Shown: piece by piece, positions 28,971 through 41,481 of the stretch
How the letters are laid out: each line of letters starts with the position of its first letter
How positions within the stretch are numbered: position 1 is the first letter of the stretch
Notes under the pieces: generated by a model
The model's database searches: none
Told to the model about the DNA's origin: nothing
What the model saw: the letters and a program-made list of their open reading frames with translations, nothing else
Assembly: GCF_913775985.1 (NCBI RefSeq)
Contig: NZ_CAJYMB010000094.1
Location: 51,327-115,326 of the forward strand
Source: an uncultured Pluralibacter sp.
GTDB lineage: Bacteria; Pseudomonadota; Gammaproteobacteria; Enterobacterales; Enterobacteriaceae
Length of the DNA stretch: 64,000 bases
Direction: 5' to 3'
Program-made: the position numbers and the translations under genes

Positions 28971-30965
28971 CTACTTCTTAAGTACTTTTTTCGCTTTTTC
29001 CACGATGTTCTCCACGGTAAATCCGAAGAACGGGAACAGCTTGTCAGCCGGGGCCGACTCGCCGAAGGTCGTCATGCCGACCACCGCGCCTTTCAGCCCG
29101 ACATATTTGTACCAGTAATCGGCAATGCCGGCCTCGACCGCCACCCGGGCGCTAACGTCGGACGGCAGCACCGATTCGCGGTACGCGTCGTCCTGCGCGT
29201 CGAACACGTCAGTGGACGGCAGGGAAACCACCCGTACGTTAACCCCTTCCGCGCGCAGTTTCTCAGCCGCCAGCACCGTGATCTCAATCTCGGAACCGGT
29301 GGCAATCAGGATAAGATCCGGCTTACCGCCGGCGTCCTTCAGCACGTAGCCGCCGCGAGCTATCTGCTGCACCTGCTCCGGGGTACGCTCCATCTGGGCC
29401 AGATTCTGGCGGGAGAGGATCAGCGCGGTAGGCCCGCTGTGCCGCTCGATGGCCGCTTTCCAGGCCACCGCAGTTTCAACCTGATCGCACGGGCGCCAGG
29501 TGCTGAAGTTCGGCGTCAGGCGCAGGCTTGCCAGCTGCTCTACCGCCTGGTGCGTCGGCCCGTCTTCGCCCAGCCCGATAGAGTCATGGGTATAGACCAT
29601 GATCTGCCGCGCCTTCATCAGCGCCGCCATGCGCGCCGCGTTGCGGGCATATTCCACGAACATCAGGAAGGTGGCGGTGTAGGGGATAAAGCCGCCGTGC
29701 ATCGCGATACCGTTAGCGATGGCCGTCATGCCGAATTCGCGCACGCCGTAGTGGATATAGTTGCCGGCCAGATCCTCTTTCAGCGATACCGAGCCTTTCC
29801 ACAGCGTCAGGTTGCTGGGTGCCAGATCCGCCGAGCCGCCGAGAAACTCAGGCAGCTCCGGACCGAAGGCGTTGAGCGCATTCTGCGAGGCTTTGCGGCT
29901 GGCAATTTTTGCCGGCTCGGACTGCAGCTTTTCGATATAGGCCTGAGACGTTTGCGGCCAGTCCTGCGGCAGCTCGCCAGACATGCGGCGGGTAAACTCG
30001 GCGGCCAGCTCGGGATAGGCCTGCTTGTAGGCGGCAAACTTATCGTTCCAGGCGTGCTGGGCTTTCTCGCCTTTTTCCCGCGCGTCCCAGCCCTGATAAA
30101 CCTCTTTCGGGATCTCAAACGGCGGATACTTCCAGCCGAGCTGTTTGCGGGTCAGCGCCACTTCCTCTTCCCCCAGCGCCGCGCCGTGAGACTCCTCTTT
30201 GCCGGCTTTATTCGGCGAGCCAAAGCCGATTGTGGTGCGGCAGATAATCAGCGACGGTTTATCCGTCACGCTGCGCGCCTCTTCAATCGCTTTTTTAATG
30301 GCCTGCGGATCGTGACCGTCAATATCGTGGATCACGTGCCAGTGGTACGCCTCAAAGCGCTTCGCGGTGTCGTCGGTAAACCAGCCATCGGTATCGCCGT
30401 CAATGGAGATGCCGTTGTGATCGTAAAAGCCGATCAGCTTGCCCAGGCCCAGGGTGCCCGCCAGCGAGGAGGCCTCATGGGAGATGCCTTCCATCAGACA
30501 GCCGTCGCCCATAAACACGTAAGTGTAATGATCGACAATGTCGTGCTGCGGCTGGTTGAACTGCGCCGCCAGGGTGCGCTCGGCGATAGCGAAGCCGACG
30601 GCGTTGGCCAGCCCCTGACCCAGCGGGCCGGTGGTGGTTTCGACACCCGGCGTCAGGCCGTGCTCCGGGTGGCCCGGAGTTTTTGAGTGCAGCTGGCGGA
30701 AGTTTTTCAGCTCTTCCATCGGCAGATCGTAGCCGGTCAGGTGCAGCAGGCTGTACAGCAGCATTGAGGCGTGACCGTTGGAGAGCACAAAGCGGTCGCG
30801 GTTGTACCAGAGCGGATCGGCGGGATTGTGGTGCAGGAAGCCGTTCCACAGCACCTCGGCAATATCGGCCATGCCCATTGGCGCGCCGGGGTGTCCGGAA
30901 TTGGCTTTCTGAACCGCGTCCATACTCAGGGCGCGAATGGCGTTGGCAAGCTCTTTATGAGACAT
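28971..30965 (-). CDS. tktB: Transketolase 2 TktB
   Basis: 664 aa from the ATG at 30963-30965, chosen because GGAG sits six bases upstream and the N-terminus ([33 protein letters not shown]) then matches E. coli TktB; an ATG four codons earlier lacks a site. The thiamine-diphosphate motif is [18 protein letters not shown]. Transketolase moves two-carbon units in the non-oxidative pentose phosphate pathway. The 20-bp gap behind talA shows the RpoS-type talA-tktB operon known in E. coli. Its cofactor links to the thiamine salvage operon at 60-64 kb. Confidence 0.96.
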   Translation of the reverse strand: MSHKELANAIRALSMDAVQKANSGHPGAPMGMADIAEVLWNGFLHHNPADPLWYNRDRFVLSNGHASMLLYSLLHLTGYDLPMEELKNFRQLHSKTPGHPEHGLTPGVETTTGPLGQGLANAVGFAIAERTLAAQFNQPQHDIVDHYTYVFMGDGCLMEGISHEASSLAGTLGLGKLIGFYDHNGISIDGDTDGWFTDDTAKRFEAYHWHVIHDIDGHDPQAIKKAIEEARSVTDKPSLIICRTTIGFGSPNKAGKEESHGAALGEEEVALTRKQLGWKYPPFEIPKEVYQGWDAREKGEKAQHAWNDKFAAYKQAYPELAAEFTRRMSGELPQDWPQTSQAYIEKLQSEPAKIASRKASQNALNAFGPELPEFLGGSADLAPSNLTLWKGSVSLKEDLAGNYIHYGVREFGMTAIANGIAMHGGFIPYTATFLMFVEYARNAARMAALMKARQIMVYTHDSIGLGEDGPTHQAVEQLASLRLTPNFSTWRPCDQVETAVAWKAAIERHSGPTALILSRQNLAQMERTPEQVQQIARGGYVLKDAGGKPDLILIATGSEIEITVLAAEKLRAEGVNVRVVSLPSTDVFDAQDDAYRESVLPSDVSARVAVEAGIADYWYKYVGLKGAVVGMTTFGESAPADKLFPFFGFTVENIVEKAKKVLKK

Positions 30966-30985
30966 AACATTCTCCATAACAAAGA

Positions 30986-31936
30986 TTAAAATTTGGCGGC
31001 AAGCTGGTCTTCGAGCTTGCGCTGATCGACGGCAAACAGGCGGATACCTTCCGCCAGCTTGTCGACGGCCATCGGGTCCTGATTGTGCTCCCAGCGGAAC
31101 TGCGCTTCGGTCAGCGGGTCAGGGCGATTGAAGTGGCGCGCCGGCGGGATCAGCTTGCGCTCGACGGTGACGTCGCTCTCCTGCAGCTCTTTCAGCAGGG
31201 CCGGGGAAATGGTCAGGCGATCGCAGCCCGCAAGCGCGAGGATCTGCTCGGTGCGGCGGAAGCTGGCACCCATCACGATGGTGTCGTAGCGGTGCTCTTT
31301 GAAGTAATCGTAAATATTGCGCACGGACTTCACGCCCGGATCTTCATCCACCACGTACGGATCCTGCGGCTCGCGCTGCTGATACCAGTCGTAAATGCGC
31401 CCGACGAACGGTGAAATCAGGTATGCGCCCGCTTCGGCGCAGGCCCGGGCCTGGGCAAAGGAGAACAGCAGGGTCAGGTTGCAGTGGATGCCCTCTTTTT
31501 CCAGCGCCTCGGCGGCGCGTATTCCTTCCCAGGTAGAGGCCAGCTTGATGAGGATGCGGGATTTATCAATGCCCAGTTCTTCATACAGCGCCACCAGGCG
31601 GTGCGCCTTCTCAATGCTTTTTTCAGTGTCAAACGACAGCCGGGCGTCCACTTCGGTAGAGACGCGGCCGGGAATGCTTTTCAGAATTTCCGCGCCGAAA
31701 TTCACTGCCAGCTTGTCGCAGGCGTTAACAACCTGCTCCTCGCGGCTGCCCTCGTGGCGCTTCGCAAAGGCGATAGCGTCGTCAATCAGGTGCGCGTAGT
31801 GCTCCAGCCCGGCGGCCTTCAGCAGCAGCGAAGGATTGGTGGTGGCGTCTTCCGGCTGGTAGTGGCGAATTGACTCAATATCACCGCTGTCGGCCACAAC
31901 GGTAGTGAACTGTTTAATTCCATCGAGCTGGTTCAT
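30986..31936 (-). CDS. talA: Transaldolase A TalA
   Basis: 316 aa from the ATG at 31934-31936 after AGGAGA; the frame is open to 32062 but that part includes the promoter. The Schiff-base lysine is K131 in [12 protein letters not shown]. It transfers dihydroxyacetone units between sedoheptulose 7-phosphate and glyceraldehyde 3-phosphate. First gene of talA-tktB; a sigma-S-like -10 lies upstream. Confidence 0.96.
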   Translation of the reverse strand: MNQLDGIKQFTTVVADSGDIESIRHYQPEDATTNPSLLLKAAGLEHYAHLIDDAIAFAKRHEGSREEQVVNACDKLAVNFGAEILKSIPGRVSTEVDARLSFDTEKSIEKAHRLVALYEELGIDKSRILIKLASTWEGIRAAEALEKEGIHCNLTLLFSFAQARACAEAGAYLISPFVGRIYDWYQQREPQDPYVVDEDPGVKSVRNIYDYFKEHRYDTIVMGASFRRTEQILALAGCDRLTISPALLKELQESDVTVERKLIPPARHFNRPDPLTEAQFRWEHNQDPMAVDKLAEGIRLFAVDQRKLEDQLAAKF

Positions 31937-32012
31937 TAAAAATCTCCTGTAAAGCAATGTATTAGCTAATTTCTGGCGTTTCGGCTTCTGGGGGAAATGA
32001 GACATGCTTAAC

Positions 32013-32024
32013 AAAAAAGCATAG
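32013..32024 (-). promoter_or_regulatory. Sigma-S-type -10 region of talA-tktB
   Basis: The minus strand reads CTATGCTTTTTT, close to the RpoS -10 CTATACTT. talA-tktB is RpoS-dependent in E. coli. No clear -35 is seen, as is common for such promoters. Confidence 0.5.
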
Positions 32025-32212
32025 CAGACGGCGATAGCATTAAGCGTAAGAGTCGATAACATGATTGTTAAAATTTAATAACAAATGCCGCGACGATGGT
32101 AAGAGTATGGCAGCCTTCAAAGTTTATGCGGCGCTAAACGGCGATACTTCCCGGTTCGCCAGAGACGTTATTTTTCCTGTCAAAATGATACGTGAAGCAA
32201 AAGGACAATAAG

Positions 32213-34492
32213 ATGGACGACCAGTTAAAACAGAGTGCCCTTGATTTCCACGAGTTCCCTGTTCCGGGAAAAATCCAGGTATCGCCCACCAAGCCGCTCG
32301 CGACCCAGCGCGATCTGGCGCTTGCCTATTCCCCCGGGGTAGCGGCACCGTGTCTTGAAATCGAAAAGGATCCGCTGGCGGCTTACAAATACACGGCGCG
32401 CGGCAATCTGGTGGCCGTTATCTCAAACGGCACGGCGGTGCTCGGCCTCGGCAATATTGGCGCGCTGGCGGGCAAGCCGGTGATGGAAGGTAAAGGCGTC
32501 CTGTTTAAGAAGTTTGCCGGTATCGACGTATTTGACATTGAAGTGGATGAAACCGATCCGGAGAAGTTCATTAACGTGGTGGCGGCCCTGGAGCCCACTT
32601 TCGGCGGTATTAACCTCGAAGACATTAAAGCGCCGGAGTGCTTCTATATCGAGCAGCAGCTGCGCGAGCGCATGAACATTCCGGTTTTCCACGACGACCA
32701 GCACGGCACGGCGATCATCAGCACCGCTGCCATCATCAACGGCCTGCGGGTAGTAGAAAAAAACATTTCCGACGTGCGGATGGTGGTGTCCGGCGCGGGC
32801 GCGGCGGCTATCGCCTGTATGAACCTGCTGGTGGCGCTCGGGATGCAGAAGCACAACATCGTGGTCTGCGACTCGAAGGGCGTTATCTATAAAGATCGCG
32901 AGCCGAATATGGCCGAAACCAAAGCCGCCTACGCGGTGGCAGACGACGGCAGGCGCACGCTGGCGGACGTGATGGACGGCGCGGACATTTTCCTCGGCTG
33001 CTCCGGCCCGAAAGTGCTGACCCCGGAGATGGTCAAGGGCATGGCGCGGGCGCCGCTGATCCTGGCCCTGGCAAACCCCGAGCCGGAAATTCTGCCGCCG
33101 CTGGCCAAAGAGGTGCGCCCGGACGCCATCATCTGCACCGGCCGCTCGGATTATCCCAACCAGGTTAACAACGTGCTCTGCTTCCCGTTTATCTTCCGCG
33201 GGGCGCTGGACGTGGGTGCCACCGCCATTAACGAAGAGATGAAGCTTGCGGCCGTGCACGCAATTGCCGAGCTGGCGCACGCCGAGCAGAGCGAAGTGGT
33301 GGCGTCGGCCTACGGCGATCAGGACCTCAGCTTCGGGCCGGAGTACATCATTCCGAAACCGTTCGATCCGCGCCTTATTGTCAAGATTGCGCCGGCGGTG
33401 GCGAAAGCGGCAATGGATTCCGGCGTGGCAATGCGTCCGATTGAGGATTTCAGCGCCTACGAAGAGAAGCTCAGCGAGTTTGTCTACAAAACCAACCTGT
33501 TCATGAAGCCTATCTTCTCCCAGGCGCGCAAAGAGCCGAAGCGCGTGGTGCTGGCGGAAGGGGAAGAGAACCGCGTTCTGCACGCTACCCAGGAGCTGAT
33601 TACGCTGGGTCTGGCGAAGCCGATTCTGATTGGCCGCCCGAACGTTATCGAAATGCGCCTGCAGAAGCTCGGGCTGCAAATCAAGCCGGGCGTTGACTTT
33701 GAAATCGTCAACAACGAATCCGATCCGCGCTTCAAAGAGTACTGGATGGAGTACTACAACATCATGAAGCGCAAGGGGATCACCCCGGAGCAGGCCCAGC
33801 GCCACGTGATTGCCAACCCGACGGTGATCGGCGCGATCATGGTTCAGCGCGGCGAGGCCGACGCGCTGATCTGCGGCACTATCGGCGACTACCACGAACA
33901 CTTTAGCGTGGTGCAGCAGCTGTTTGGCTACCGCGACGGCGTTCACACCGCCGGGGCAATGAACGCGCTGCTGCTGCCGAGCGGCAACACCTTTATTGCT
34001 GATACTTACGTCAATGACGACCCGACGCCCGAGCAGCTGGCGGAAATCACCGTAATGGCGGCAGAGACGGTGCGCCGCTTCGGCATCGAACCCCGGGTGG
34101 CGCTGCTGTCGCACTCTAACTTCGGCTCTTCGAACTGCCCGGCGGCCACCAAAATGCGCGACACGCTCGAGCTGGTGCGCCAGCGCGATCCGGATCTGAT
34201 GATTGACGGGGAGATGCACGGCGACGCCGCGCTGGTGGAGAGCATCCGCCACGAGCGCATGCCGGACAGCCCGCTGAAGGGCTCGGCCAATATTCTGGTG
34301 ATGCCGAACATGGAAGCGGCCCGCATCAGCTACAACCTGCTGCGGGTCTCCAGTTCGGAAGGGGTGACGGTGGGGCCGGTACTGATGGGCGCTGCCAAGC
34401 CGGTGCACATTCTGACGCCGATTGCCTCGGTGCGCCGCATCGTTAACATGGTGGCGCTGGCGGTGGTGGAAGCGCAGACCGAGCCGCTATAA
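32213..34492 (+). CDS. maeB: NADP-dependent malic enzyme MaeB
   Basis: 759 aa, E. coli length. Two parts: an N-terminal malic enzyme domain ([47 protein letters not shown](P) fold near [13 protein letters not shown]) and a C-terminal phosphotransacetylase-like regulatory domain from about 430 ([19 protein letters not shown]). It oxidatively decarboxylates malate to pyruvate making NADPH. The start is the ATG after AAGGACAATAAG; one seven codons upstream is less supported. In E. coli the eut operon follows; here hemF follows directly. Confidence 0.97.
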   Translation: MDDQLKQSALDFHEFPVPGKIQVSPTKPLATQRDLALAYSPGVAAPCLEIEKDPLAAYKYTARGNLVAVISNGTAVLGLGNIGALAGKPVMEGKGVLFKKFAGIDVFDIEVDETDPEKFINVVAALEPTFGGINLEDIKAPECFYIEQQLRERMNIPVFHDDQHGTAIISTAAIINGLRVVEKNISDVRMVVSGAGAAAIACMNLLVALGMQKHNIVVCDSKGVIYKDREPNMAETKAAYAVADDGRRTLADVMDGADIFLGCSGPKVLTPEMVKGMARAPLILALANPEPEILPPLAKEVRPDAIICTGRSDYPNQVNNVLCFPFIFRGALDVGATAINEEMKLAAVHAIAELAHAEQSEVVASAYGDQDLSFGPEYIIPKPFDPRLIVKIAPAVAKAAMDSGVAMRPIEDFSAYEEKLSEFVYKTNLFMKPIFSQARKEPKRVVLAEGEENRVLHATQELITLGLAKPILIGRPNVIEMRLQKLGLQIKPGVDFEIVNNESDPRFKEYWMEYYNIMKRKGITPEQAQRHVIANPTVIGAIMVQRGEADALICGTIGDYHEHFSVVQQLFGYRDGVHTAGAMNALLLPSGNTFIADTYVNDDPTPEQLAEITVMAAETVRRFGIEPRVALLSHSNFGSSNCPAATKMRDTLELVRQRDPDLMIDGEMHGDAALVESIRHERMPDSPLKGSANILVMPNMEAARISYNLLRVSSSEGVTVGPVLMGAAKPVHILTPIASVRRIVNMVALAVVEAQTEPL

Positions 34493-34502
34493 GCGGCGCG
34501 GC

Positions 34503-36271
<1,769 letters not shown>

Positions 36272-36490
36272 GCGGCCTGAATTGAGTTGTTAAGGGAGTG
36301 GTTCAACGTGTTATATCGTATCGCGTTTTCCGTTACGACCCTCGAAGATGAGAATTGTTTTACTTTTCATTTCAATACATGACTGAGCGGCATTATGCCA
36401 TTTTTTGCCTCACGGTTCGTCAAATATTGGATATTGCGCACGTTCAAGCCATAATCACCGATTATCAACCACCAGAAGATGGGCAATACC

Positions 36491-36916
36491 ATGGAGATAC
36501 GCGTTTTTCGCCAGTCTGATTTTGAAGAGGTGATTACCCTCTGGGAGCGCTGCGATTTGCTGCGGGCCTGGAACGACCCGGAGATGGATATCGAGCGTAA
36601 AATCAATCACGACGCGAGCCTGTTTCTGGTGGCCGAGGTTAACGGCGAAGTGGTCGGTTCGGTGATGGGCGGCTACGATGGCCACCGCGGCTCGGCCTAC
36701 TATCTCGGCGTGCATCCGGAATACCGCGGGCGCGGCATTGCCAATGCGCTGCTGAGCCGGCTGGAGAAAAAGCTCATCGCCCGCGGCTGCCCGAAAATAA
36801 ATATCATGGTGCGGGAAGAGAACGACATGGTGCAGGGCATGTACGAGCGGCTGGGCTACGAGCATTCGGATACCGTGCTGATGGGCAAGCGCCTGATTGA
36901 AGATGAAGAGTATTGA
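36491..36916 (+). CDS. ypeA: GNAT acetyltransferase YpeA
   Basis: 141 aa. Acetyl-CoA motif [18 protein letters not shown] and an N-terminal [21 protein letters not shown] match E. coli YpeA along the whole length. The substrate is unknown. The start is the ATG at 36491, giving the E. coli N-terminus; an ATG four codons earlier is in frame. Its 3' end overlaps yfeZ by 14 bases. Confidence 0.94.
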   Translation: MEIRVFRQSDFEEVITLWERCDLLRAWNDPEMDIERKINHDASLFLVAEVNGEVVGSVMGGYDGHRGSAYYLGVHPEYRGRGIANALLSRLEKKLIARGCPKINIMVREENDMVQGMYERLGYEHSDTVLMGKRLIEDEEY

Positions 36917-37352
36917 GTTTCTCCCTTCCGATTATGACCACCGCGGGCGGCTTCGGCTGCCGCTTCTTTTTTGGCTGACTCTGCTGCTGCAGGCGCGCAC
37001 CTGGGTGCTGTTTGTGATTGCCGCCGCCTCACGCCAGCAGGGCGACGTGCTGCTTTCCCTGTTCTATCCCGACCGGGACGCCTTCTGGCTGGATCTGCTG
37101 CCGGGTATTCCGGCGGTGGCGGCGTTTCTGCTGAGCGGACGGCGCCAGCAGTATCCACGCCTGTGGGCCGCCCTGCGCCCGGCGCTTGTCGCCGCTCAGC
37201 TGCTGTTGCTGTGCTGGCAGCCGGCGCTGTGGCTAATGGGTGAACCGCTCTCCGGCATCGGCCTGCTGCTGGTCGCGATCGATGCTTTCGCGCTGTGGTG
37301 GCTGCTCACCGACGCCCGCCTGCGGGTCTGTTTTTCCCCGTCGCAAGATTAG
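36903..37352 (+). CDS. yfeZ: Membrane protein YfeZ
   Basis: 149 aa with about four membrane helices ([75 protein letters not shown]). It belongs to the DUF2919 family, is similar to E. coli YfeZ and has no known function. The ATG at 36903 is used; a TTG two codons earlier (36897) gives an N-terminus of the E. coli length and is an alternative. Translation is likely coupled to the overlapping ypeA. Confidence 0.88.
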   Translation: MKSIEFLPSDYDHRGRLRLPLLFWLTLLLQARTWVLFVIAAASRQQGDVLLSLFYPDRDAFWLDLLPGIPAVAAFLLSGRRQQYPRLWAALRPALVAAQLLLLCWQPALWLMGEPLSGIGLLLVAIDAFALWWLLTDARLRVCFSPSQD

Positions 37353-37353
37353 C

Positions 37354-37381
37354 GGCACTTTTTTGGCATTTGGTACTCCAA
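37354..37381 (+). promoter_or_regulatory. Candidate sigma-E promoter of yfeY
   Basis: GGCACTT (37354-37360), 16 bp, TCCAA (37377-37381), near the sigma-E consensus GGAACTT-N16-TCAAA. E. coli yfeY is a sigma-E regulon member. Confidence 0.55.
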
Positions 37382-37412
37382 CAGGCGTTGCTTTACGGAG
37401 AAAGGATCTGCA

Positions 37413-37988
37413 ATGAAATCGATACGTGTACTGCTCTGCGCGCTGCCCCTGGTGCTGACGGGCTGTTCAACCCTCAGTTCAGTGAACTGGTCATCGGCCT
37501 ATCCGTGGAACTGGTTTGGTTCGTCGACGGAAGTCACGGAGCAGGGCGTGGGTAAAATTACCGCGGCGACTCCGCTTACCGATTCGGCTATCGGCGACGC
37601 GCTCGGCAGCGACTACCGCCTGCGCAGCGGAATGAAGACCGCCAGCGGCAGCATCGTGAAGTTTTTTGAAGCGATGAAAGACAACAAGGTGGCGCTGGTG
37701 ATTAACGGCGATGCGGGAACCGTTAGCCGGATTGAGGTGATGGACGGTGATATCAAGGCTGAGGACGGAACGAAAATCGGTACGCCGTTTAGCGATATCT
37801 ACAGCAAGGCCTTCGACAACTGTCAGAAAGCGCGCGGTGACGATGCTGAAAGCGTAGAGTGCAAAGCGAAAGGCAGCCAGCACATTAGCTACGTGTTCAG
37901 CGGCAGCTGGAGCGGACCGCAGGCGCTGATGCCTCCGGACGACATTCTGCATAACTGGAAAGTCAGCAAGATTATCTGGCGTCGTTAA
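37413..37988 (+). CDS. yfeY: Lipoprotein YfeY
   Basis: 191 aa. The signal peptide ends at the lipobox VLTG-C (residue 18). The mature part (WSSAYPWNWFGSS, then TEQGVGKITAATPL) is a DUF1131 domain as in E. coli YfeY. The residues after Cys (S, T) predict an outer-membrane lipoprotein. Function unknown; envelope-stress control is suggested by the sigma-E-like promoter. GGAGAAAGG precedes the ATG. Confidence 0.93.
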   Translation: MKSIRVLLCALPLVLTGCSTLSSVNWSSAYPWNWFGSSTEVTEQGVGKITAATPLTDSAIGDALGSDYRLRSGMKTASGSIVKFFEAMKDNKVALVINGDAGTVSRIEVMDGDIKAEDGTKIGTPFSDIYSKAFDNCQKARGDDAESVECKAKGSQHISYVFSGSWSGPQALMPPDDILHNWKVSKIIWRR

Positions 37989-38044
37989 TTTGCGTCAGGA
38001 CAAGCCCGACGCCTGAAAAAACGCATACAATACGCGCCATAATA

Positions 38045-38073
38045 ATGCCACGCAGTCGTGGCATCTTTTTTTT
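38045..38073 (+). terminator. Terminator hairpin in the yfeY-yfeX gap
   Basis: Perfect stem ATGCCACG (38045-38052)/CGTGGCAT (38057-38064) with a 4-nt loop, then eight T (38066-38073). The T run touches the yfeX ribosome binding site CAGGAGT (38074-38080). It ends yfeY transcripts and may attenuate yfeX. Confidence 0.8.
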
Positions 38074-38084
38074 CAGGAGTCACT

Positions 38085-38984
38085 ATGTCACAGGTTCAGA
38101 GCGGTATCTTGCCGGAGCATTGCCGGGCGGCAATCTGGATTGAAGCGAATGTTAAAGGCGACGTTAACGCCCTGCGCGAAGGCAGCCGCATTTTTGCCGA
38201 CAAATTAGCCACCTTCGAAAGCCAGTTCCCCGATGCCAATCCCGGCGCCGTGGTGGCTTTTGGTCACGATACCTGGCGCGCCCTGAGCGGCGGCGTCGGT
38301 GCCGGCGAGCTGAAAGATTTTGTCGCCTACGGTAAAGGCCTGGCCCCCGCCACCCAGTACGACGTGCTGATCCACGTTCTTTCCCTGCGCCACGACGTTA
38401 ACTTCTCAATCGCTCAGGCGGCGCTGGAAGCCTTCGGCGACGCCATTGAGGTAAAAGAAGAGATTCACGGCTTCCGCTGGGTTGAGGATCGCGATCTGAG
38501 CGGCTTCGTGGACGGCACCGAAAACCCGGCCGGGGAAGAGACCCGCCGCGAAGTGGCGGTGATTGCGGACGGCGTTGATGCCGGCGGCAGCTACGTGTTC
38601 GTCCAGCGCTGGGAACACAACCTCAAGCAGCTGAACCGCATGAGTATTCACGATCAGGAGATGATGATTGGCCGTACCAAAGTGGCCAATGAAGAGCTGG
38701 ACGGCGACGCGCGCCCGGTTACGTCACACCTGAGCCGCGTCGATCTGAAAGAAGACGGCAAGGGGCTGAAAATTGTCCGCCAGAGCCTGCCTTACGGCAC
38801 CGCCAGCGGCGTTCACGGCCTGTACTTTTGCGCCTACTGCGCGCGGCTGCACAACATCGAGCAGCAGCTGCTGAGCATGTTCGGCGACACTGACGGCAAG
38901 CGTGATGCGATGCTGCGCTTTACCCGTCCGGTTACCGGCGGCTACTACTTCGCGCCGTCCCTCGACAGGCTGCTGTCGCTGTAA
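38085..38984 (+). CDS. yfeX: Dye-decolorizing-type heme peroxidase YfeX
   Basis: 299 aa, E. coli length. Cytosolic DyP-family peroxidase; the signature GFVDGTEN lies at 140-147 with the distal D143, and the C-terminal region carries the proximal histidine. E. coli YfeX oxidises porphyrinogens; a proposed heme deferrochelatase role is disputed. The start is the ATG after CAGGAGT; the frame is open for nine more codons, which lie in the terminator hairpin. Confidence 0.96.
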   Translation: MSQVQSGILPEHCRAAIWIEANVKGDVNALREGSRIFADKLATFESQFPDANPGAVVAFGHDTWRALSGGVGAGELKDFVAYGKGLAPATQYDVLIHVLSLRHDVNFSIAQAALEAFGDAIEVKEEIHGFRWVEDRDLSGFVDGTENPAGEETRREVAVIADGVDAGGSYVFVQRWEHNLKQLNRMSIHDQEMMIGRTKVANEELDGDARPVTSHLSRVDLKEDGKGLKIVRQSLPYGTASGVHGLYFCAYCARLHNIEQQLLSMFGDTDGKRDAMLRFTRPVTGGYYFAPSLDRLLSL

Positions 38985-38990
38985 GCCGTT

Positions 38991-39022
38991 CATTGCGCCG
39001 GGCAGTACCGCCCGGCGCAATG
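38991..39022. terminator. 13-bp perfect hairpin between convergent yfeX and nudI
   Basis: CATTGCGCCGGGC (38991-39003) and GCCCGGCGCAATG (39010-39022) with a 6-nt loop. No T run on either strand, so it may serve as a 3'-end structure shared by both messages. Confidence 0.5.
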
Positions 39023-39026
39023 CTGT

Positions 39027-39452
39027 CTATAACAGCCCCTTCTCGCGAAACGTCTGGCGCGTCGCCACATTCAAATCGTAATTCATTAACTCTTCCGGGC
39101 TGACCCAGGCCACCGCCTGAAACTCCTCGTTGAACGTTACCTCCCGGTTGGCGCAGATGCAGTCGAACAGCAGATAAATCATGTAAATCTCTTCCGTGGT
39201 GCCGTCGGGGTAAGTTTTAACGCGGGTATCGTCGCGGAATTTCCACGGTGCGATGTGGGTAATTTTGAGGTTGTCCCCCAGCTCTTCGGCGATTTCCCGC
39301 GCCAGCGCCTGATGCAGAGTTTCACCTGGCTCCATGCCGCCGCCGGGCAGGGCCCACTGGCCCGGAAACACTCCGCAGTTATCGGCCATTTTACACAGCA
39401 GGTAGGCGCCGTTGTTCTGAATAATCGGGCAGACGATCGTCCTTTGTCGCAT
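39027..39452 (-). CDS. nudI: Nucleoside triphosphatase NudI (Nudix)
   Basis: 141 aa. [32 protein letters not shown] and the Nudix box that continues to REIAEELG match E. coli NudI, a pyrimidine (d)NTP hydrolase preferring dTTP and dUTP. The start is the ATG at 39450-39452 with AGGAGATAG upstream; an upstream in-frame ATG at 39473 lacks homology. In E. coli nudI is in a different chromosomal region; here it is convergent with yfeX and divergent from cysP. Confidence 0.92.
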   Translation of the reverse strand: MRQRTIVCPIIQNNGAYLLCKMADNCGVFPGQWALPGGGMEPGETLHQALAREIAEELGDNLKITHIAPWKFRDDTRVKTYPDGTTEEIYMIYLLFDCICANREVTFNEEFQAVAWVSPEELMNYDLNVATRQTFREKGLL

Positions 39453-39509
39453 GGCTATCTCCTTTAATTTCATCCCATCTACTGTAGCAAAACGACGGCA
39501 GCTGAACTC

Positions 39510-39634
39510 TGCACGGCGTCTTATTCTCTTTTAAACTTCCAAATCACTAAACGGTATATAAAACCGTTACAGCTTTCATCCTCGTTATAAATATTATGAC
39601 CATAAGATAGTTATCACATTTATAAGAGGGCTCC
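39510..39634 (+). promoter_or_regulatory. cysP promoter and CysB-binding region
   Basis: The AT-rich leader (CTTTTAAACTTCCAAATCAC, then ACGGTATATAAAACCGTTAC, then TTATAAATATTATG) follows the E. coli cysP regulatory region nearly base for base as recalled. There CysB with N-acetylserine activates transcription. AGAGGG precedes the ATG. Confidence 0.7.
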
Positions 39635-40648
39635 ATGGCCGCTAACTCACTGAAAAAAGCCGCGCTGGCAGCGGGCGCGTTGCTGCTGATGGCTCAGGCC
39701 CAGGCGACCGAGCTGCTCAACAGCTCTTACGATGTTTCCCGTGAGCTTTTCGCCGCGCTGAACCCGCCCTTCGAGCAGCAGTGGGCGAAAGACAACGGTG
39801 GCGACAAGCTGGTTATCAAGCAGTCTCACGCCGGTTCTTCCCGCCAGGCGCTGGCTATTCTGCAGGGGCTGAAAGCGGATGTGGTTACCTATAACCAGGT
39901 GACCGACGTGCAGATCCTGCACGACAGGGGTAACCTGATCCCGGCCAACTGGCAGAGCCGCCTGCCGAATAACAGCTCGCCGTTCTATTCGACCATGGCG
40001 TTCCTGGTGCGTAAGGGCAATCCGAAGAACGTACACGACTGGAGCGATTTAGTGCGCCCGGACGTGAAGCTGATTTTCCCGAATCCGAAAACCTCCGGCA
40101 ACGCGCGCTATACCTATCTGGCAGCGTGGGGCGCGGCGGATAAAGCAGACGGTAATGACAAAGCCAAAACTGAACAGTTCATGACGCAGTTTCTGAAAAA
40201 CGTCGAAGTGTTCGATACCGGCGGGCGCGGCGCGACCACCTCATTCGTCGAGCGCGGGCTGGGTGACGTGCTGATTACCTTTGAATCTGAAGTGAACAAT
40301 ATCCGCAAGCAGTACGAGGATAAAGGGTTTGAGGTGGTGGTGCCGAAAACCAATATTCTGGCGGAGTTCCCGGTGGCCTGGGTGGATAAAAACGTTAAGG
40401 CCAACGGCACTGAAAAAGCGGCGAAAGCCTACCTGAACTGGCTCTATACGCCGCAGGCGCAGGCAATCATTACCGACTTTTACTACCGGGTGAACAATCC
40501 GGCGGTAATGGACAAGCTGAAAGACAAGTTCCCGCAGACCGATCTGTTCCGGGTGGAAGACCGTTTCGGTTCCTGGCCTGAAGCGATGAAGACCCACTTC
40601 GCCAACGGCGGCGAGCTGGATAAGCTGCTGGCGGCGGGGCATAAGTAA
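39635..40648 (+). CDS. cysP: Thiosulfate/sulfate periplasmic binding protein CysP
   Basis: 337 aa. Signal peptide cut after AQAQA (about 24). [19 protein letters not shown] and [12 protein letters not shown] are the anion-binding family motifs. It delivers thiosulfate to the CysTWA transporter. First gene of cysPTWA; the stop overlaps the cysT ATG (TAATG). Regulated by CysB as judged from the upstream region. Confidence 0.97.
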   Translation: MAANSLKKAALAAGALLLMAQAQATELLNSSYDVSRELFAALNPPFEQQWAKDNGGDKLVIKQSHAGSSRQALAILQGLKADVVTYNQVTDVQILHDRGNLIPANWQSRLPNNSSPFYSTMAFLVRKGNPKNVHDWSDLVRPDVKLIFPNPKTSGNARYTYLAAWGAADKADGNDKAKTEQFMTQFLKNVEVFDTGGRGATTSFVERGLGDVLITFESEVNNIRKQYEDKGFEVVVPKTNILAEFPVAWVDKNVKANGTEKAAKAYLNWLYTPQAQAIITDFYYRVNNPAVMDKLKDKFPQTDLFRVEDRFGSWPEAMKTHFANGGELDKLLAAGHK

Positions 40649-41481
40649 TGTTTGCAGCATCGTCGAAGCGCGTTCTGCCCGGTTTCACCCTCAGCCTCGG
40701 CACCAGCCTGCTGTTCGTATGCCTGATCCTGCTTCTGCCGCTCAGCGCGCTGGTTATCCAGCTTTCGCAGATGAGCTGGGCGCAGTACTGGGAGGTTATC
40801 AGCAACCCGCAGGTGGTGGCGGCCTATAAGGTCACGCTGCTGTCGGCCTTTGTTGCGTCGATTTTTAACGGCGTCTTCGGCCTGCTGATGGCCTGGATCC
40901 TGACCCGCTACCGCTTTCCCGGGCGCACGCTGCTCGATGCGTTGATGGATTTACCGTTCGCCCTGCCCACCGCGGTAGCGGGCCTTACGCTGGCCTCGCT
41001 GTTCTCGGTAAACGGTTTTTACGGCGAGTTTCTGGCGAAATTCGATATCAAAGTGACCTACACCTGGCTTGGCATCGCGGTGGCGATGGCGTTTACCAGC
41101 ATTCCCTTCGTGGTGCGCACGGTTCAGCCGGTGCTGGAGGAGCTGGGCCCGGAATACGAGGAGGCTGCCGAGACCCTGGGCGCCACGCGGCTGCAAAGCT
41201 TTCGCAAAGTCGTGCTTCCGGAGCTGTCTCCCGCGCTGATCGCGGGTATCGCGCTGTCGTTTACCCGCAGCCTCGGCGAGTTTGGCGCGGTTATTTTTAT
41301 TGCCGGCAACATTGCCTGGAAGACGGAAGTGACCTCGCTGATGATCTTCGTCAACCTGCAGCAGTTCGACTACCCGGCGGCGAGCGCGATTGCCTCGGTG
41401 ATCCTTGCGGCTTCGCTGCTGCTGCTGTTCTCAATTAATACGCTGCAAAGCCGTTTCGGACGACGGGTTGTGGGTCACTGA
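40648..41481 (+). CDS. cysT: Sulfate/thiosulfate ABC permease CysT (CysU)
   Basis: 277 aa, about six membrane helices. The EAA loop EEAAETLGATRLQSFRKVVLPELSPALIAG couples to CysA. Overlaps cysP by one base and cysW by one base (TGATG). Partner of CysW in the heterodimeric inner-membrane channel. Confidence 0.97.
   Translation: MFAASSKRVLPGFTLSLGTSLLFVCLILLLPLSALVIQLSQMSWAQYWEVISNPQVVAAYKVTLLSAFVASIFNGVFGLLMAWILTRYRFPGRTLLDALMDLPFALPTAVAGLTLASLFSVNGFYGEFLAKFDIKVTYTWLGIAVAMAFTSIPFVVRTVQPVLEELGPEYEEAAETLGATRLQSFRKVVLPELSPALIAGIALSFTRSLGEFGAVIFIAGNIAWKTEVTSLMIFVNLQQFDYPAASAIASVILAASLLLLFSINTLQSRFGRRVVGH

Noticed and set aside
32423..34408. 661-codon open frame on the minus strand
   Set aside because: Antisense shadow of maeB, with no recognisable domain and no ribosome binding site.
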